Position numbers and translations under genes: made by a program
The notes under the pieces: generated by a model
What the model saw: only the letters and a program-made list of their open reading frames with translations
Told to the model about the DNA's origin: nothing
Database searches by the model: none
Part shown: positions 46,501 through 55,379 of the stretch, piece after piece
Numbering within the stretch: the stretch's first letter is position 1
Layout of the letters: each line of letters begins with the position of its first letter
Source of the DNA: Candidula unifasciata
Lineage: Eukaryota > Mollusca > Gastropoda > Stylommatophora > Geomitridae
Direction: 5' to 3'
Assembly: GCA_905116865.2 (NCBI GenBank)
Contig: CAJHNH020008035.1
Coordinates: forward strand, 112,501 to 176,500
Length of the DNA: 64,000 nt

Positions 46501-49500
46501 GGCTCCCGTAGTCACGACTGTTGATGCCATGTGGCGCTCCTAGTCACAACTGTTGATGCCATGTGGCTCCCGTAGTCACGACTGTTGATGCCATGTGGCG
46601 CTCGTAGTCACGACTGTTGATGCCATGTGGCGCTCCTAGTCACGACTGTTAATGCCATGTGGCGCTCCTAGTCACGACTGTTGATGCCATGTGGCGCTCC
46701 TAGTCACGACTGTTGATGCCATGTGGCGCTCCTAGTCACGACTGTTGATGCCATGTGGCGCTCGTAGTCACGACTGTTGATGCCATGTGGCGCTCCTAGT
46801 CACGACTGTTGATGCCATGTGGCGCTCCTAGTCACGACTGTTGATGCCATGTGGCGCTCGTAGTCACGACTGTTGATGCCATGTGGCGCTCCTAGTCACG
46901 ACTGTTGATGCCATGTGGCGCTCCTAGTCACGACTGTTGATGCCATGTGGCGCTCCTAGTCACAACTGTTGATGCCATGTGGCTCCCGTAGTCACGACTG
47001 TTGATGCCATGTGGCGCTCCTAGTCACAACTGTTGATGCCATGTGGCTCCCGTAGTCACGACTGTTAATGCCATGTGGCGCTCCTAGTCACGACTGTTGA
47101 TGCCATGTGGCTCCCGTAGTCACGACTGTTGATGCCATGTGGCGCTCCTAGTCACGACTGTTGATGCCATGTGGCGCTCCTAGTCACGACTGTTGATGCC
47201 ATGTGGCGCTCCTAGTCACGACTGTTGATGCCATGTGGCGCTCCTAGTCACGACTGTTGATGCCATGTGGCGCTCCTAGTCACGACTGTTGATGCCATGT
47301 GGCGCTCCTAGTCACGACTGTTGATGCCATGTGGCTCCCGTAGTCACGACTGTTGATGCCATGTGGCGCTCCTAGTCACGACTGTTGATGCCATGTGGCG
47401 CTCCTAGTCACGACTGTTGATGCCATGTGGCGCTCCTAGTCACGACTGTTGATGCCATGTGGCGCTCGTAGTCACGACTGTTGATGCCATGTGGCGCTCG
47501 TAGTCACGACTGTTGATGCCATGTGGCGCTCCTAGTCACGACTGTTGATGCCATGTGGCGCTCCTAGTCACAACTGTTGATGCCATGTGGCTCCCGTAGT
47601 CACGACTGTTGATGCCATGTGGCGCTCCTAGTCACAACTGTTGATGCCATGTGGCTCCCGTAGTCACGACTGTTGATGCCATGTGGCGCTCCTAGTCACG
47701 ACTGTTGATGCCATGTGGCTCCCGTAGTCACGACTGTTGATGCCATGTGGCGCTCCTAGTCACGACTGTTGATGCCATGTGGCGCTCCTAGTCACGACTG
47801 TTGATGCCATGTGGCGCTCCTAGTCACGACTGTTGATGCCATGTGGCGCTCCTAGTCATGACTGTTGATGCCATGTGGCTCCCGTAGTCACGACTGTTGA
47901 TGCCATGTGGCGCTCCTAGTCACGACTGTTGATGCCATGTGGCGCTCCTAGTCACGACTGTTGATGCCATGTGGCGCTCCTAGTCACGACTGTTGATGCC
48001 ATGTGGCGCTCCTAGTCACGACTGTTGATGCCATGTGGCGCTCCTAGTCACGACTGTTGATGCCATGTGGTGCTCCTAGTCACGACTGTTGATGCCATGT
48101 GGCTCCCATAGTCACGACTGTTGATGCCATGTGGCGCTCCTAGTCATGACTGTTGATGCCATGTGGCGCTCCTAGTCATGACTGTTGATGCCGTGTGGCG
48201 CTCCTAGTCATGACTGTTGATGCCATGTGGCGCTCCTAGTCATGACTGTTGATGCCATGTGGCGCTCCTAGTCACGACTGTTGATGCCATGTGGCGCTCG
48301 TAGTCACGACTGTTGATGCCATGTGGCGCTCCTAGTCACGACTGTTGATGCCATGTGGCGCTCCTAGTCACGACTGTTGATGCCATGTGGCGCTCCTAGT
48401 CACGACTGTTGATGCCATGTGGCGCTCCTAGTCACGACTGTTGATGCCATGTGGCGCTCGTAGTCACGACTGTTGATGCCATGTGGCGCTCCTAGTCACG
48501 ACTGTTGATGCCATGTGGCGCTCGTAGTCATGACTGTTGATGCCATGTGGCGCTCGTAGTCACGACTGTTGATGCCATGTGGCGCTCCTAGTCACGACTG
48601 TTGATGCCATGTGGCGCTCGTAGTCACGACTATTGATGCCATGTGGCGCTCGTAGTCATGACTGTTGATGCCGTGTGGCGCTCCTAGTCACGACTGTTGA
48701 TGCCATGTGGCGCTCGTAGTCACGACTGTTGATGCCATGTGGCGCTCGTAGTCACGACTGTTGATGCCATGTGGCGCTCGTAGTCATGACTGTTCACATA
48801 CTTCTGTCTAGTGTACTTTTAGTGAATTCTGACACAGATGATCTTCCATACCATGATGTCAGACTGTCCAGCATCTGTTCTCCCACTGGCTCTTTCCTAC
48901 TTCCACTTTCCCACCATCCAGGTGTACTCCAGTAATGGTCTTCTCATGACATGACCTTGGGTAGATTGTCTCCTTCTCATGTGGCCGATCATGATGTGGG
49001 AAAGATGATTATACCAGCAAAGTTCTTCTGCGGCCCCTTATCCACTACTTGGACACAAGACTTCAAATGATTACCAGAAAAGGCTCTGGAAAAAAACAGA
49101 AAGTTGGCATGATGATGATGACATCACAGCTCTAGTGCCAACAGCTCTTTGAAAATATCTATCTAGCGCTGTATGCCAGGTGGGATTCAAGCTGACAAAG
49201 AGTCCTTAACTAGTTACATTGAAAAAGTAAAAAAAGATTATAATTAATGAATATGTTTAATTTTACAGCAACACATTAACCTTGGCATTGGTGAAAATCG
49301 TCACGCCCTGAACAGAGCCCAACGCTGGTACGATTCCACAGAGAGGGCTTTGGGTTATACTTTGGTAGGTATAATGAATATGATTACAAAATAATCACAC
49401 ATACACGCACGTGCGCACACACACACAAATAAATACACATATGATAAATTTACTATATGCACTCCACACAGACACCATATGAGCTACACACATCAGACAT

Positions 49501-52500
49501 TTAAAACCTAGACAAAAACAGAATTACAGACAAACATTCATGCACACTTAAATGAATCATGGCCGTCATCATTACATTATTGAGTCATTTATACCTAACA
49601 AAGATATCTCAATAGGGTTTTCATTCTTCTACATTCCTGTGTGTGCTGCACAATCTGTTTGATATCATAGATAGAATCTTGTGTCCTTTGGTGTCCTTTG
49701 GCATACACACAGAATCATTCAGATGTATACTCTTGACAATGCACATGCAGTCAGGTAGACATGCATATATCCACAAACTCATGACACAGTGGTAGGCCTT
49801 TTGTATCAAGTATCCACACACATACACTCATGCATTCATGCACCTACCAACCCCTATACGCATGACACATTGATAGCTGTTGTGTATGAATTGTCATACA
49901 TACAGACAAAACACGTGTAAGCATGCACCCACACATCCATGTGCACGTGGACACACAAGACACAGTGTTAGCCCTTGTGTATGGAATATCACACATACAC
50001 ACTAACACATACATAAATGTATCTATTTATACACACACTTGCATATCCATGCACCTACAAAACCACATGCACACACATCGGACACAGTGATAGGCCTTGT
50101 GTATGAAGTGTCATACCTCCAAGAGGGGACTCATTCTGATAAGCAAACATTTTCTTATCTGCTTTTTTTTTTTTTCAACCAGCATCCCTGAAGAGGGAGC
50201 TTTAGGTTACATTTGTGATTAGGTTATGTGCACCATATAAAATGGCTTAGCATTGCACGCTGCCAAGAGCCTTGAGAAAGATTCCTGCAGTGTTGATGCG
50301 ATCAGAGGAGACAGACCCAAATACTGTCCCGACTGGCGATGAAGTCGTTTCCCGGTGAGCCAGTGGGCAACCTGGTCACCGATATTGTTTGGTTTCCCAC
50401 AGAATTCTTATTACACAGTGTCATTAGTTTGTGGAACATTCATTTCCCTCCAATGTAACTGTTTACAGTATTATGGAAAGATATGAAAATTGAACCAAAA
50501 GTACATCAGCGAGCTTCACAGCATGATGAACACAAACAAAAAGTGAACGTTGCGGCTACAGAGCCTTCATCAGCACATGCATAAATCAAGCAACCACACC
50601 AATACACAAAATAACTTAACTGACCAATCCTGAAGCAGCCACTTTGATGTCTTGCCAGTGGATTTAAAAAGTACGTACAGCCCAGGAATTATATGCCTGA
50701 GAAAGCCAAGGCCATAGTTCAAGTATCTTAGATGAAACCATTTAGTCCCCTAGGTGTTTGTATACCCAAGGTAAAAATAAAGCGATTCTCAATGGACTTA
50801 TGGACTGTCGCTGGAGTGGTTGGATTTAATGGCCGTTACCTCCATGTTGCAGACACTTTGAGGATCCTGAAAGTTGAAATGGGATGGTACTGGTTTCAGA
50901 GCACCATTCTGCACATCCAAGAGATGTTGTCAGAACCTGTCAGCCAGTCGTAGACCCGTTTCACAGATGTATTTCATGCTAAATCTCTTGCAGTGGATGG
51001 CGTAAATGACATTGATTCTCTTGCAGTTGAATGCCTCATGTATTTGGAAGGTGGCGTTTTGGAATTCCAGACTTTTCCCTTGAACCACATATGAACAAGT
51101 CTTGCACACCGGTTGGTGGCAGGAGATCATGCCTAATTGGAACTAAGACATTGGACATAACGGACTCTGATCAGAATTACCTTGAGATTACGGTCATGTC
51201 TGTGAGCCACTAGGAAAAGTTCAGAGATAATCGTGCTGGTGGCAGGAGATCATGCCTAATTGGAACTAAGACATTGGACATAACGGACTCTGATCAGAAT
51301 TACCTTGAGATTACGGTCATGTCTGTGAGCCACTAGGAAAAGTTCAGAGATAATCGTGCTGGTGGCAGGAGATCATGCCTAATTGGAACTAAGACATTGG
51401 ACATAACGGACTCTGATCAGAACTCGAGATTATGGTCATGTCTGTGAGCCACTAGGAAAAGTTCAGAGATAATCGTGCTGGTGGCAGGAGATCATGCCTA
51501 ATTGGAACTTAGACATTGGACATAACGGACTCTGATCAGAATTGCTTTGAGATTACAGTCATGTCTGTGAGCCACTAGGAGAAGTTCAGAGATAATCGTG
51601 CTGGTGGCAGGGTCAGCCCTTAGTTTAAAAAGATGCCTAAAGAGAATGTTTTTGGCACTGTTTATTACGCATACAGACCAAATTCTTAGAAATATCTTTG
51701 GAGAAAAAAAAGAGAATTTTTCAGTCTAATCCCATTTGTAGTGTATAGTCACTATCTGATAGATTTTTATTCTTGCTTAAAATGTAGGGACCTGTATGCT
51801 ACTCAGATCTCACAATCAGAGAGCATCTCGATCGTCCTTTTGTGCGTGTTTATCAGAGGCATCCAGGAACACAGCTTCCAGAGGCTCAGGAAGTCATTAA
51901 GGTAGATATAAAAAGCTTCATACAGAAAGGTTACTTGTCATCATCATGTAGCAGGTAGTTTGCAGAACGTCACTGTCATCACAGATCTGTAAAATGGATG
52001 TGCATAGAAAGCTGAAGTTCTTGAACAAGACCAAAGTCTGGAAGTGGATAAGTAGCCAGAACTTTCCACAGGAATTTACATCCTGTGAATACACAAAAGA
52101 AGAAGTAAAAGAAGAAGAAGAAAAAGAAGAAAAAAAAAGAAAGAAGAAGAAAAGGTAAATGGGTTGACCACCATGAATGTGGACCCAGGACAGCTCAGGA
52201 ATGACAGATAATACATGAGGCAGAGGAACTGACAAGGGACTGAGAGGTTTTCAAACAGGCTGTGAAGGAAACAGTATTCTGCATAGGACCTGCCATTCTA
52301 CTGTGCTTTGTTTTGTTCTTGCTTTGTGCAATGCCCTTTGCAGTGGCTAGCCATTCACAGAGTGAGATTTGAACTTTACGGGGGTAATAAAACCAGTACT
52401 CTCAACACCAACCCTTTTTGCCCGGGCACCACTAAAAATATGGGTCATGACCAATGGAATTGCGGGGAAAAATCTGTAAAATAAATTGTTTTTTTTTTTA

Positions 52501-53761
52501 ATCTTAAATATTCTAAAGATATGTGAAGGTAGTAATCAATAAAGGTAATAATCAATAGACATCATTTAATGGAATACATTCACCAAGTCTTAAAAAAACA
52601 TATGTATTGGGCGACTCATGGGGTGACACCATGACCTCTATCAATGAGACCTGTGATAAAATTTGATGTCAACTTGGCCTTGAAAAAGCTATTTGTTCAT
52701 AAGAAAACCACCCTAAATGCCATTGTAGTTAATGTACCTCTTCTTCTTCTTCTTGTTCACTGGCTGTAAACTGCAGTGGAAAGTTCTTGTTGTTTATCCT
52801 TTTCTGGACTCTAGTCGCGTTCCAGAACCTGAGTGTTGCATGCACATCTGTTTTACAGTTCTGACTCATTTGTATGTAGACAGTTGGTTCCTTACCTCTC
52901 AGGCAGATGCACTCCGACTTTGAAGGAAGCTCCCAAATAGTCGACTCTTTCAACGTTGCTTTTGAGTAGGCAATAGGTATATTCTTGTTTTCCCCATAAC
53001 AGGGCCGCGGAACCCCACCGGAGTTAATGTAACTATATCTTGATCTCCTAAACATTTGCGCAGGTGCAACAACAACCAGTAGCATTAACTATGCTATCAT
53101 AAACAGATCACTATAGAGAATTCAGAAAATTTACCTAACGGGAAGTGTCGGTTTTGCAGCTTCTCTGGATTTAAACATTTAGACCTTAATCCATTACACT
53201 TGTTATATTTATATAAACTGCCAGACTGCCTGTATTGACCACTGTTTGTGGTGTAGGCAGGTTGTCTGTGAACCTGAGGATTTAGGGTTAGTGCAGTTGC
53301 CATAAATTGTGCAGGTTAGGATTGTATTTTTGCCCCCGACACAAATACCTATAAACTTACCACGGATTCAAACATGGCTCCTCTCCACATGAGAGCTCAG
53401 CACTCTTATCTATTTAACAGGGCTTCTTTTCTGGCAGTACTGCACCTTTTTAAGTTAAAGGCATGATTTTTGTCCCAGCGCGACTATAATAAACTACCTT
53501 TTTTTTTTAAATATTAAAAAAAAAACTACCCTATTTTTAAGTTGCATATTTTGAGGTGAAAACTTTTTTTTTCAGTGTGGAAACAACCTGTTCCAGTCTC
53601 TGTCTGCCACCAGCAGAAACATCGGCATGCTGAGGATTGCACAGAAAAAGCTGAGCGATGACAAGCGCAGCAAGAGTGCTGCGGCAGACGTGGACAGCAG
53701 CGTGGTGCGCATGAGACGCAGCAAAGCCAATCACAGATGGTGCTTAGGAAGTGCATTTTAG
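33866..53761 (+). CDS. TEKTL1: Tektin-like coiled-coil protein, complete seven-exon gene (TEKTL1/CCDC105-like)
   Basis: Seven exons read through in one frame: 33866-34243, 37705-about 37872, 41136-41308, 42563-42773, 49269-49364, 51788-51901 and 53576-53761. They encode about 441 residues, within the usual tektin range. The 41308/42563 junction is phase 2 and rebuilds an Arg codon exactly; the others are phase 0. The product is mostly charged heptad-like helix. Near residues 352-371 it carries RPFVRVYQR followed by GTQLPEA, in the place where true tektins have their conserved RPNVELCRD-type loop. Tektins and tektin-like proteins are filamentous proteins inside axonemal doublet microtubules, and TEKTL1 is known from sperm axonemes. 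An axonemal role here is inferred from that family. The exon 2 donor is the least certain junction. The gene is divergent from the minus-strand gene ending near 31003. The TEKTL1 assignment is from recalled family resemblance; another tektin-like member is possible. Confidence 0.8.
34372..34574. repeat. (AT)n-(TACA)n-(AT)n compound microsatellite, intron 1
   Basis: About 80 bp of AT repeats, then about 12 units of CATA/TACA, then about 50 bp of AT repeats. It starts 128 bp after the exon 1 donor. It is strongly self-complementary. Confidence 0.97.
34640..35395 (-). pseudogene. LINE reverse-transcriptase 3' half, intron 1
   Basis: The minus-strand text [53 protein letters not shown] and [16 protein letters not shown] follows the usual RT thumb-to-C-terminus order, with frameshifts. 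It relates to 8090-8690. Confidence 0.7.
35393..35720 (-). mobile_element. SINE2 fragment split by a hAT MITE
   Basis: AAGTTCCCTTTTCCATGCCT to TAGGTCTAGAC lies left of the MITE; CTGGACCTATATTTTTTTAG to GGTCAGCATCACGTC lies right of it. The head is missing. Confidence 0.7.
35445..35644. mobile_element. hAT-type MITE, 200 bp, inserted in a tRNA-SINE
   Basis: The ends are CAGTGTTTCCCAAACTTTTG and, inverted, CAGTGATTCCCAAACTGTG. Flanks GTCTAGAC (35437-35444) and GTCTGGAC (35645-35652) match at 7 of 8. The target lies inside the conserved GGTCTAGACCTATATTTT stretch of the SINE2 copy at 35393-35720. The 'TTCCCAAACT' end is common among hAT MITEs. No coding content. Confidence 0.8.
36030..36185. 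repeat. About 56-bp tandem, 2.7 copies
   Basis: CACGCAATTCTAGTTTTACA, CTATAATATTTTATCCAGTT and CTTGGTATTTTTAAC recur at even spacing. Confidence 0.8.
36190..36455 (-). mobile_element. SINE2 copy whose tRNA head seeds the 26-bp array
   Basis: The body and inverted head end at CTAGCTGCTATACCACCGTGG, from which the 26-bp units continue directly. It lies in intron 1 of the tektin-like gene. Confidence 0.8.
36440..36945. repeat. 26-bp minisatellite, about 19-20 copies, grown from a SINE2 tRNA head
   Basis: The unit is TGTGGCTCCTGTAGCTGCTA then TACCAC. The first unit is continuous with CTAGCTGCTATACCACCGTGG at the end of the SINE2 copy at 36190-36455. Confidence 0.95.
36960..37110 (-). mobile_element. 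SINE5 fragment in intron 1
   Basis: TGGTGTAGGCAGGTGGGGGT, GACTGAGGATTTAAGGCCAC and CACGGACTGTGCAGGTGA align with the copies at 53220 and 59930. Confidence 0.5.
37175..37505 (+). mobile_element. SINE3 copy in intron 1 of the tektin-like gene
   Basis: The B box (GGTTCCGGGTTCTATCCCCGG), body, and 3' end TTGATCCGTTGTTTAAAC are intact, with small internal deletions. It is in the same orientation as the host gene. Confidence 0.75.
37705..37872 (+). CDS. TEKTL1: Tektin-like gene, exon 2
   Basis: The acceptor is AATATAG at 37704, and the exon begins in phase 0 with [20 protein letters not shown]. The coiled-coil pattern continues. The 3' end is uncertain: a phase-0 donor GTGCAC at 37873 keeps the frame with exon 3, and GTGTGC at 37871 is an alternative that would shift it. 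RNA evidence would settle this. Confidence 0.7.
37880..38675. other. Intron 2 sequence without recognised elements
   Basis: AT-rich, no open frames of note. Similar plain intron sequence lies at 40345-40810, 41310-42235, 42774-43660, 45000-45370 and 52160-52730. Confidence 0.4.
38830..39045 (+). mobile_element. SINE1 copy, intron 2
   Basis: GACCCACTGCTTCTCTATCA, TTAGGGGTGTTTCCTTCAAA and GCATGCAAAACTTACATTCT match; the tail is replaced by SINE2. Confidence 0.65.
39045..39260 (-). mobile_element. SINE2 copy in intron 2
   Basis: CATGCCTTTCAGGCAGATAT through AGACCTATATTTTATAGACC to GTCGACCTGAGAGCCAAGGT matches the family, truncated before the tRNA head. An older partial copy lies at 38680-38780. 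Confidence 0.65.
39290..39660 (+). pseudogene. LINE C-terminal fragment, intron 2
   Basis: Sequence around 39400-39470 repeats that at 540-600 (ACATTCTTTAGTCGTGTCGT, AAGGAGAACACTGGAGTACA). It is broken in all frames. Confidence 0.45.
39720..40340. repeat. Irregular tandem repeat of about 60 bp, about 10 copies
   Basis: GTGTACTGTCAGGCTAAGAG, CATACAAGATACAACAAACT and TCAGTCAGTCAGA recur with varying spacing and small deletions; copies are older and more diverged than the other arrays. Confidence 0.85.
40815..41085 (-). mobile_element. SINE2 copy next to exon 3
   Basis: Near full length, with the inverted head GAAGATCGTGGGTTCACGTC and body AAGATGGCCAGCATGAAGCT. It ends about 50 bases upstream of the exon 3 acceptor. 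Confidence 0.7.
41136..41308 (+). CDS. TEKTL1: Tektin-like gene, exon 3
   Basis: The acceptor is TTTTCTCCGCAG and the donor is CG|GTAAGA at 41309. The frame starting at the first base reads [20 protein letters not shown] and ends ...SMVDPG plus two bases of an Arg codon. A second frame is also open across this exon, but only this one joins exon 4 correctly. Confidence 0.8.
42240..42525 (+). mobile_element. SINE1 copy immediately upstream of exon 4
   Basis: From TATCCCTGTGTGGGTTTCAG to GATGAACAACCAGAAATTTC then a short GAAGAAGAAA tail. It ends about 35 bases before the exon 4 acceptor and extends the exon's open frame artificially. Confidence 0.75.
42563..42773 (+). CDS. TEKTL1: Tektin-like gene, exon 4
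   Basis: The acceptor is TATTTCCAG at 42562. The first base completes the Arg codon left open by exon 3, then [20 protein letters not shown] follows. The rest is charged helix ending KVAETVTLK, with donor AAG|GTGGGA. Sequence just upstream (42240-42525) is a GAA-tail SINE, so the open frame extending into it is not coding. Confidence 0.85.
43690..44060 (+). pseudogene. Restriction-like-endonuclease-type retrotransposon fragment, intron 4
   Basis: A 120-residue open frame reads [40 protein letters not shown] and later [20 protein letters not shown], then WLWTQRN and a stop. RPD followed about 15 residues later by IELTVPFE matches the PD-(D/E)xK core and the 'xxDVTVPYE' text at the end of RLE-bearing non-LTR elements (R2/R4/NeSL-like). 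The 3' UTR-like GC-rich stretch continues to about 44500. The frame is unusually intact. Confidence 0.6.
44600..45000 (-). pseudogene. LINE C-terminal fragment with a 44-bp tandem, intron 4
   Basis: It is homologous to 9470-10000 on both sides. A 44-bp unit (TGCCTCTGCCTCTTCAGTGT...) is repeated about three times at 44682-44826. The minus-strand text includes [20 protein letters not shown] then GHGVLER. Confidence 0.6.
45372..45399. repeat. Poly-G tract, 150 bp before the 32-bp array
   Basis: About 27 consecutive G. Similar G or C runs of 10 or more occur at many places in the window (for example 2138-2165, 20552-20573, 57411-57437). Confidence 0.9.
45557..48796. repeat. 32-bp minisatellite, about 101 copies, in intron 4
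   Basis: The unit is TTGATGCCATGTGGCGCTCC followed by TAGTCACGACTG. Three main variants differ at the end of the GGCGCTC(C/G)TAG / GGCTCCCGTAG part, plus rare CATGACTG and CAACTG forms. Units are contiguous with no spacers. Blocks of 15 units recur (46261-46560 equals 46741-47040), so there is higher-order structure. Confidence 0.97.
49269..49364 (+). CDS. TEKTL1: Tektin-like gene, exon 5
   Basis: The acceptor TTTTACAG precedes 32 codons in phase 0 ([20 protein letters not shown], then [12 protein letters not shown]). The donor is TTG|GTAGGT. The exon lies just downstream of the 32-bp array that fills much of intron 4. Confidence 0.85.
49380..50125. repeat. CA-rich degenerate minisatellite, intron 5
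   Basis: ACACAGTG(G/T)TAGGCCTTGT then GTATGAAGTATCACACAT recurs at about 49787, 49866, 49960 and 50081, within CACACA/CATACA-rich sequence. Confidence 0.7.
50182..50362. repeat. Unnamed dispersed repeat, copy 2, intron 5
   Basis: It is the counterpart of 19856-20035: AGCATCCCTGAAGAGGGAGC to GATGAAGTCGTTTCCCGG. No RNA polymerase III boxes or coding content recognised. Confidence 0.75.
50440..51130 (-). pseudogene. Penelope-like GIY-YIG endonuclease fragment, intron 5
   Basis: The minus-strand text reads [47 protein letters not shown] then, after a stop, [17 protein letters not shown]. This is the order of the Cys-rich lead, the GIY-YIG core (here YAI...YICETG) and the HFN motif in Penelope-like elements. 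Stops make it non-functional. It runs into the 123-bp array. Confidence 0.7.
51115..51610. repeat. 123-bp tandem array, about 4 copies, made of Penelope-like sequence
   Basis: GGTGGCAGGAGATCATGCC recurs at 51115, 51238, 51361, 51480 and 51603; one unit is 4 bp short. On the minus strand each unit reads [13 protein letters not shown], continuing directly into the GIY-YIG fragment, so the unit is a 41-codon piece of that element. Confidence 0.9.
51788..51901 (+). CDS. TEKTL1: Tektin-like gene, exon 6 with the tektin-type signature loop
   Basis: The acceptor is AATGTAG and the donor is AAG|GTAGAT. The 38 codons include [20 protein letters not shown] followed by PEAQEVIK. The RPxVxVYxR core sits where tektins carry their signature nonapeptide, and it is the best family marker in the gene. 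Confidence 0.87.
51975..52155 (+). mobile_element. SINE1, 3' part, intron 6
   Basis: ATCTGTAAAATGGATGTGCA, GTGGATAAGTAGCCAGAACT and TTTACATCCTGTGAATACAC are followed by an interrupted GAA tail. Confidence 0.7.
52735..53010 (-). mobile_element. SINE1 copy, inverted, intron 6
   Basis: It starts with CTTCTTCTTCTTCTTG (tail) and TTCACTGGCTGTAAACTGCA and ends near CTTGTTTTCCCCATAACAGG. The GAA tail at the low-coordinate end sets the orientation. Confidence 0.75.
53220..53440 (-). mobile_element. SINE5 copy in intron 6
   Basis: It shares GTGTAGGCAGGT, CTGAGGATTTAGG and TTGTGCAGGTTAGGAT with the copies at 36960 and 59930. The inverted B-box region reads GTTTGAATCCGTGGTAAG. Confidence 0.55.
53576..53761 (+). 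CDS. TEKTL1: Tektin-like gene, terminal exon 7
   Basis: The acceptor is TTTTTTTTCAG. The exon encodes 61 residues beginning [20 protein letters not shown] and ending [10 protein letters not shown], then TAG at 53759-53761. It is basic and helical, like the C-terminal ends of tektin-like proteins. The G+C is higher than in the surrounding intron, as expected for conserved coding sequence. Confidence 0.85.
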   Translation, partial: CGNNLFQSLSATSRNIGMLRIAQKKLSDDKRSKSAAADVDSSVVRMRRSKANHRWCLGSAF

Positions 53762-53975
53762 AATACAGCCACATTAGTTATTGGTGTATGCAGTGTGAAT
53801 ATGTAGGGATTATGTAGAAAACTGATTTGTATCCAGTCTTTTTAGTTTTTTTATCTTCTCATAGTCTAAAGTAGATCTTGTAAGATTACTTGGAGGTGAT
53901 ATATACAACAGCAAATTATAATATGAAATAATATAAAATTAATATACTGAGCTATATGAGAAAATGTGCATAAAT

Positions 53976-53981
53976 AATAAA
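53976..53981 (+). terminator. Candidate polyadenylation signal of the tektin-like gene
   Basis: An AATAAA hexamer lies about 215 bases after the stop codon of exon 7, just before a SINE begins at about 53990. The position suits a short 3' UTR. It is a motif match only. Confidence 0.4.
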
Positions 53982-53989
53982 AAGCTGAC

Positions 53990-54245
53990 AAATTTTGTGG
54001 GATCCCTGGTAGTGTATTGGCTATATGCTCGCCTGTCAGCCCAAAAATTTTTGTTTGAATCCACATAGTGACAGATTTTATTGTTGTTTGACCTTGGCTC
54101 CTAGGTCGACCCAGCCAAAACTGGGCACCATGTAATGTCGGGATGATGATGATGATGACCACATTACCCACTGAGTCTAGAAAATTATGAGTCTAGCCTC
54201 ATATACCGTGTCCACCACTGGCAGAAAAAGGATGCTTTACTTTCT
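53990..54245 (+). mobile_element. SINE2 copy, forward orientation, after the tektin-like gene
   Basis: Tail-side landmarks GGTCGACCCAGCC and the tRNA-like GGTAGTGTATTGGCTATATG...GTTTGAATCC head are readable in the plus direction. The 3' end has a GATGATGATGATG run. Confidence 0.65.
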
Positions 54246-54249
54246 TCTT

Positions 54250-55375
54250 TTACTTGAAAATTTGGCACTGACATATCTCAGGTAGATATTTATAGTAAAT
54301 ATAATGAGCTCTCCCTGTGAGTAAATTCTTGTGGAGAATAGACCACTAGACAGGCAGATGGGCCAGAATGGAGGCAGAGATTAGTAAAAAGCAGGTATAC
54401 TAGTAGAAAGGTATACATGTTAGCAGAGAGGTAGGCAGACTGGTAAAAAGATAGGTAAATTTGTAGATAAACATATAAACTTGTAGGTTAAGCAAAAAAG
54501 ACTAATATAGAGGTAGACTACTAGATAAGCATGCAAAATATCAGAAACTCATTGGGAGAGGGTTGATGAATAGTTTGAAAGATAGATCTACAGACTGACA
54601 AACAGTCAAACAGTGAGATGAAGATAAAGTATACAGATGCAAACTGAAATTGTGTGTAGAGAAAGTCAAGGAGAGATATCAGTGTAATAACTTTCTACAT
54701 TCATAGTTGGCACACAATTTGTTGCATAACAATTCTCTTAGATCTAAATATAAGAGGTAATCTGATTTGTCTAGAAAGTGAAAATTAGTTATGTATAAAC
54801 CTAAATATGAGTAAAGATGTCAGTTATTGCTCTCTTTTCGTATGCTTCTTTTCTCTTAATTCCCCCCCCCCCCTCCCCCAATTTTTTTTCTTATTTTAAT
54901 TCTCTGTTTTGTTCTAGGTTTAATTCAATCCCTCTTTCTTTCATTCACCACTCTTATTTCTGGTAATCATTTTCCGAAGTACCTACTGTTTTTTTTTTTT
55001 TTTTTTTTAATATATATAACTGTCATCTCAGAATTATAACCTAGACTTACTTCTTCTTCTTTTCTCCAGACCCTGTTCTGCCTTCTTGGAGCCAGCTTCT
55101 ATCTACTGCAAGCTTGCTCATTCTATTGCAGTCTCAGGAAGTATTTAGCCAGATGGAGCCAGTCCCACTTGGTGAGCCAGAGCCCCTTTAGCCTGAGACT
55201 TTGCAGCTTCAGTTTTTCTGGTGTGCTGCGTTTGAAAGTGGGGTTGACTCCGGTGTCCTACGGGTCATTGGCAGGCTACTAATTTTCGTTTTTGAAACTT
55301 CGAAGGAAGAGCTAGCAAATCCCAATGCTCCCGACATGCAGTGCCTGGCACATGGGCATTGTCTGTTTAACATTT
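54250..55375. other. Intergenic sequence after the tektin-like gene
   Basis: GATAGG/TAGGTAG-rich degenerate sequence (54340-54600), then T-rich and C-run sequence. No gene recognised. A weakly coding-looking stretch at 55075-55260 has no clear frame. Confidence 0.35.
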
Positions 55376-55379
55376 AGCT

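Noticed and set aside
45557..48796. CRISPR-like regular 32-bp repeats
   Set aside because: The units are contiguous with no unique spacers, in a eukaryotic intron with no cas genes; this is a minisatellite.
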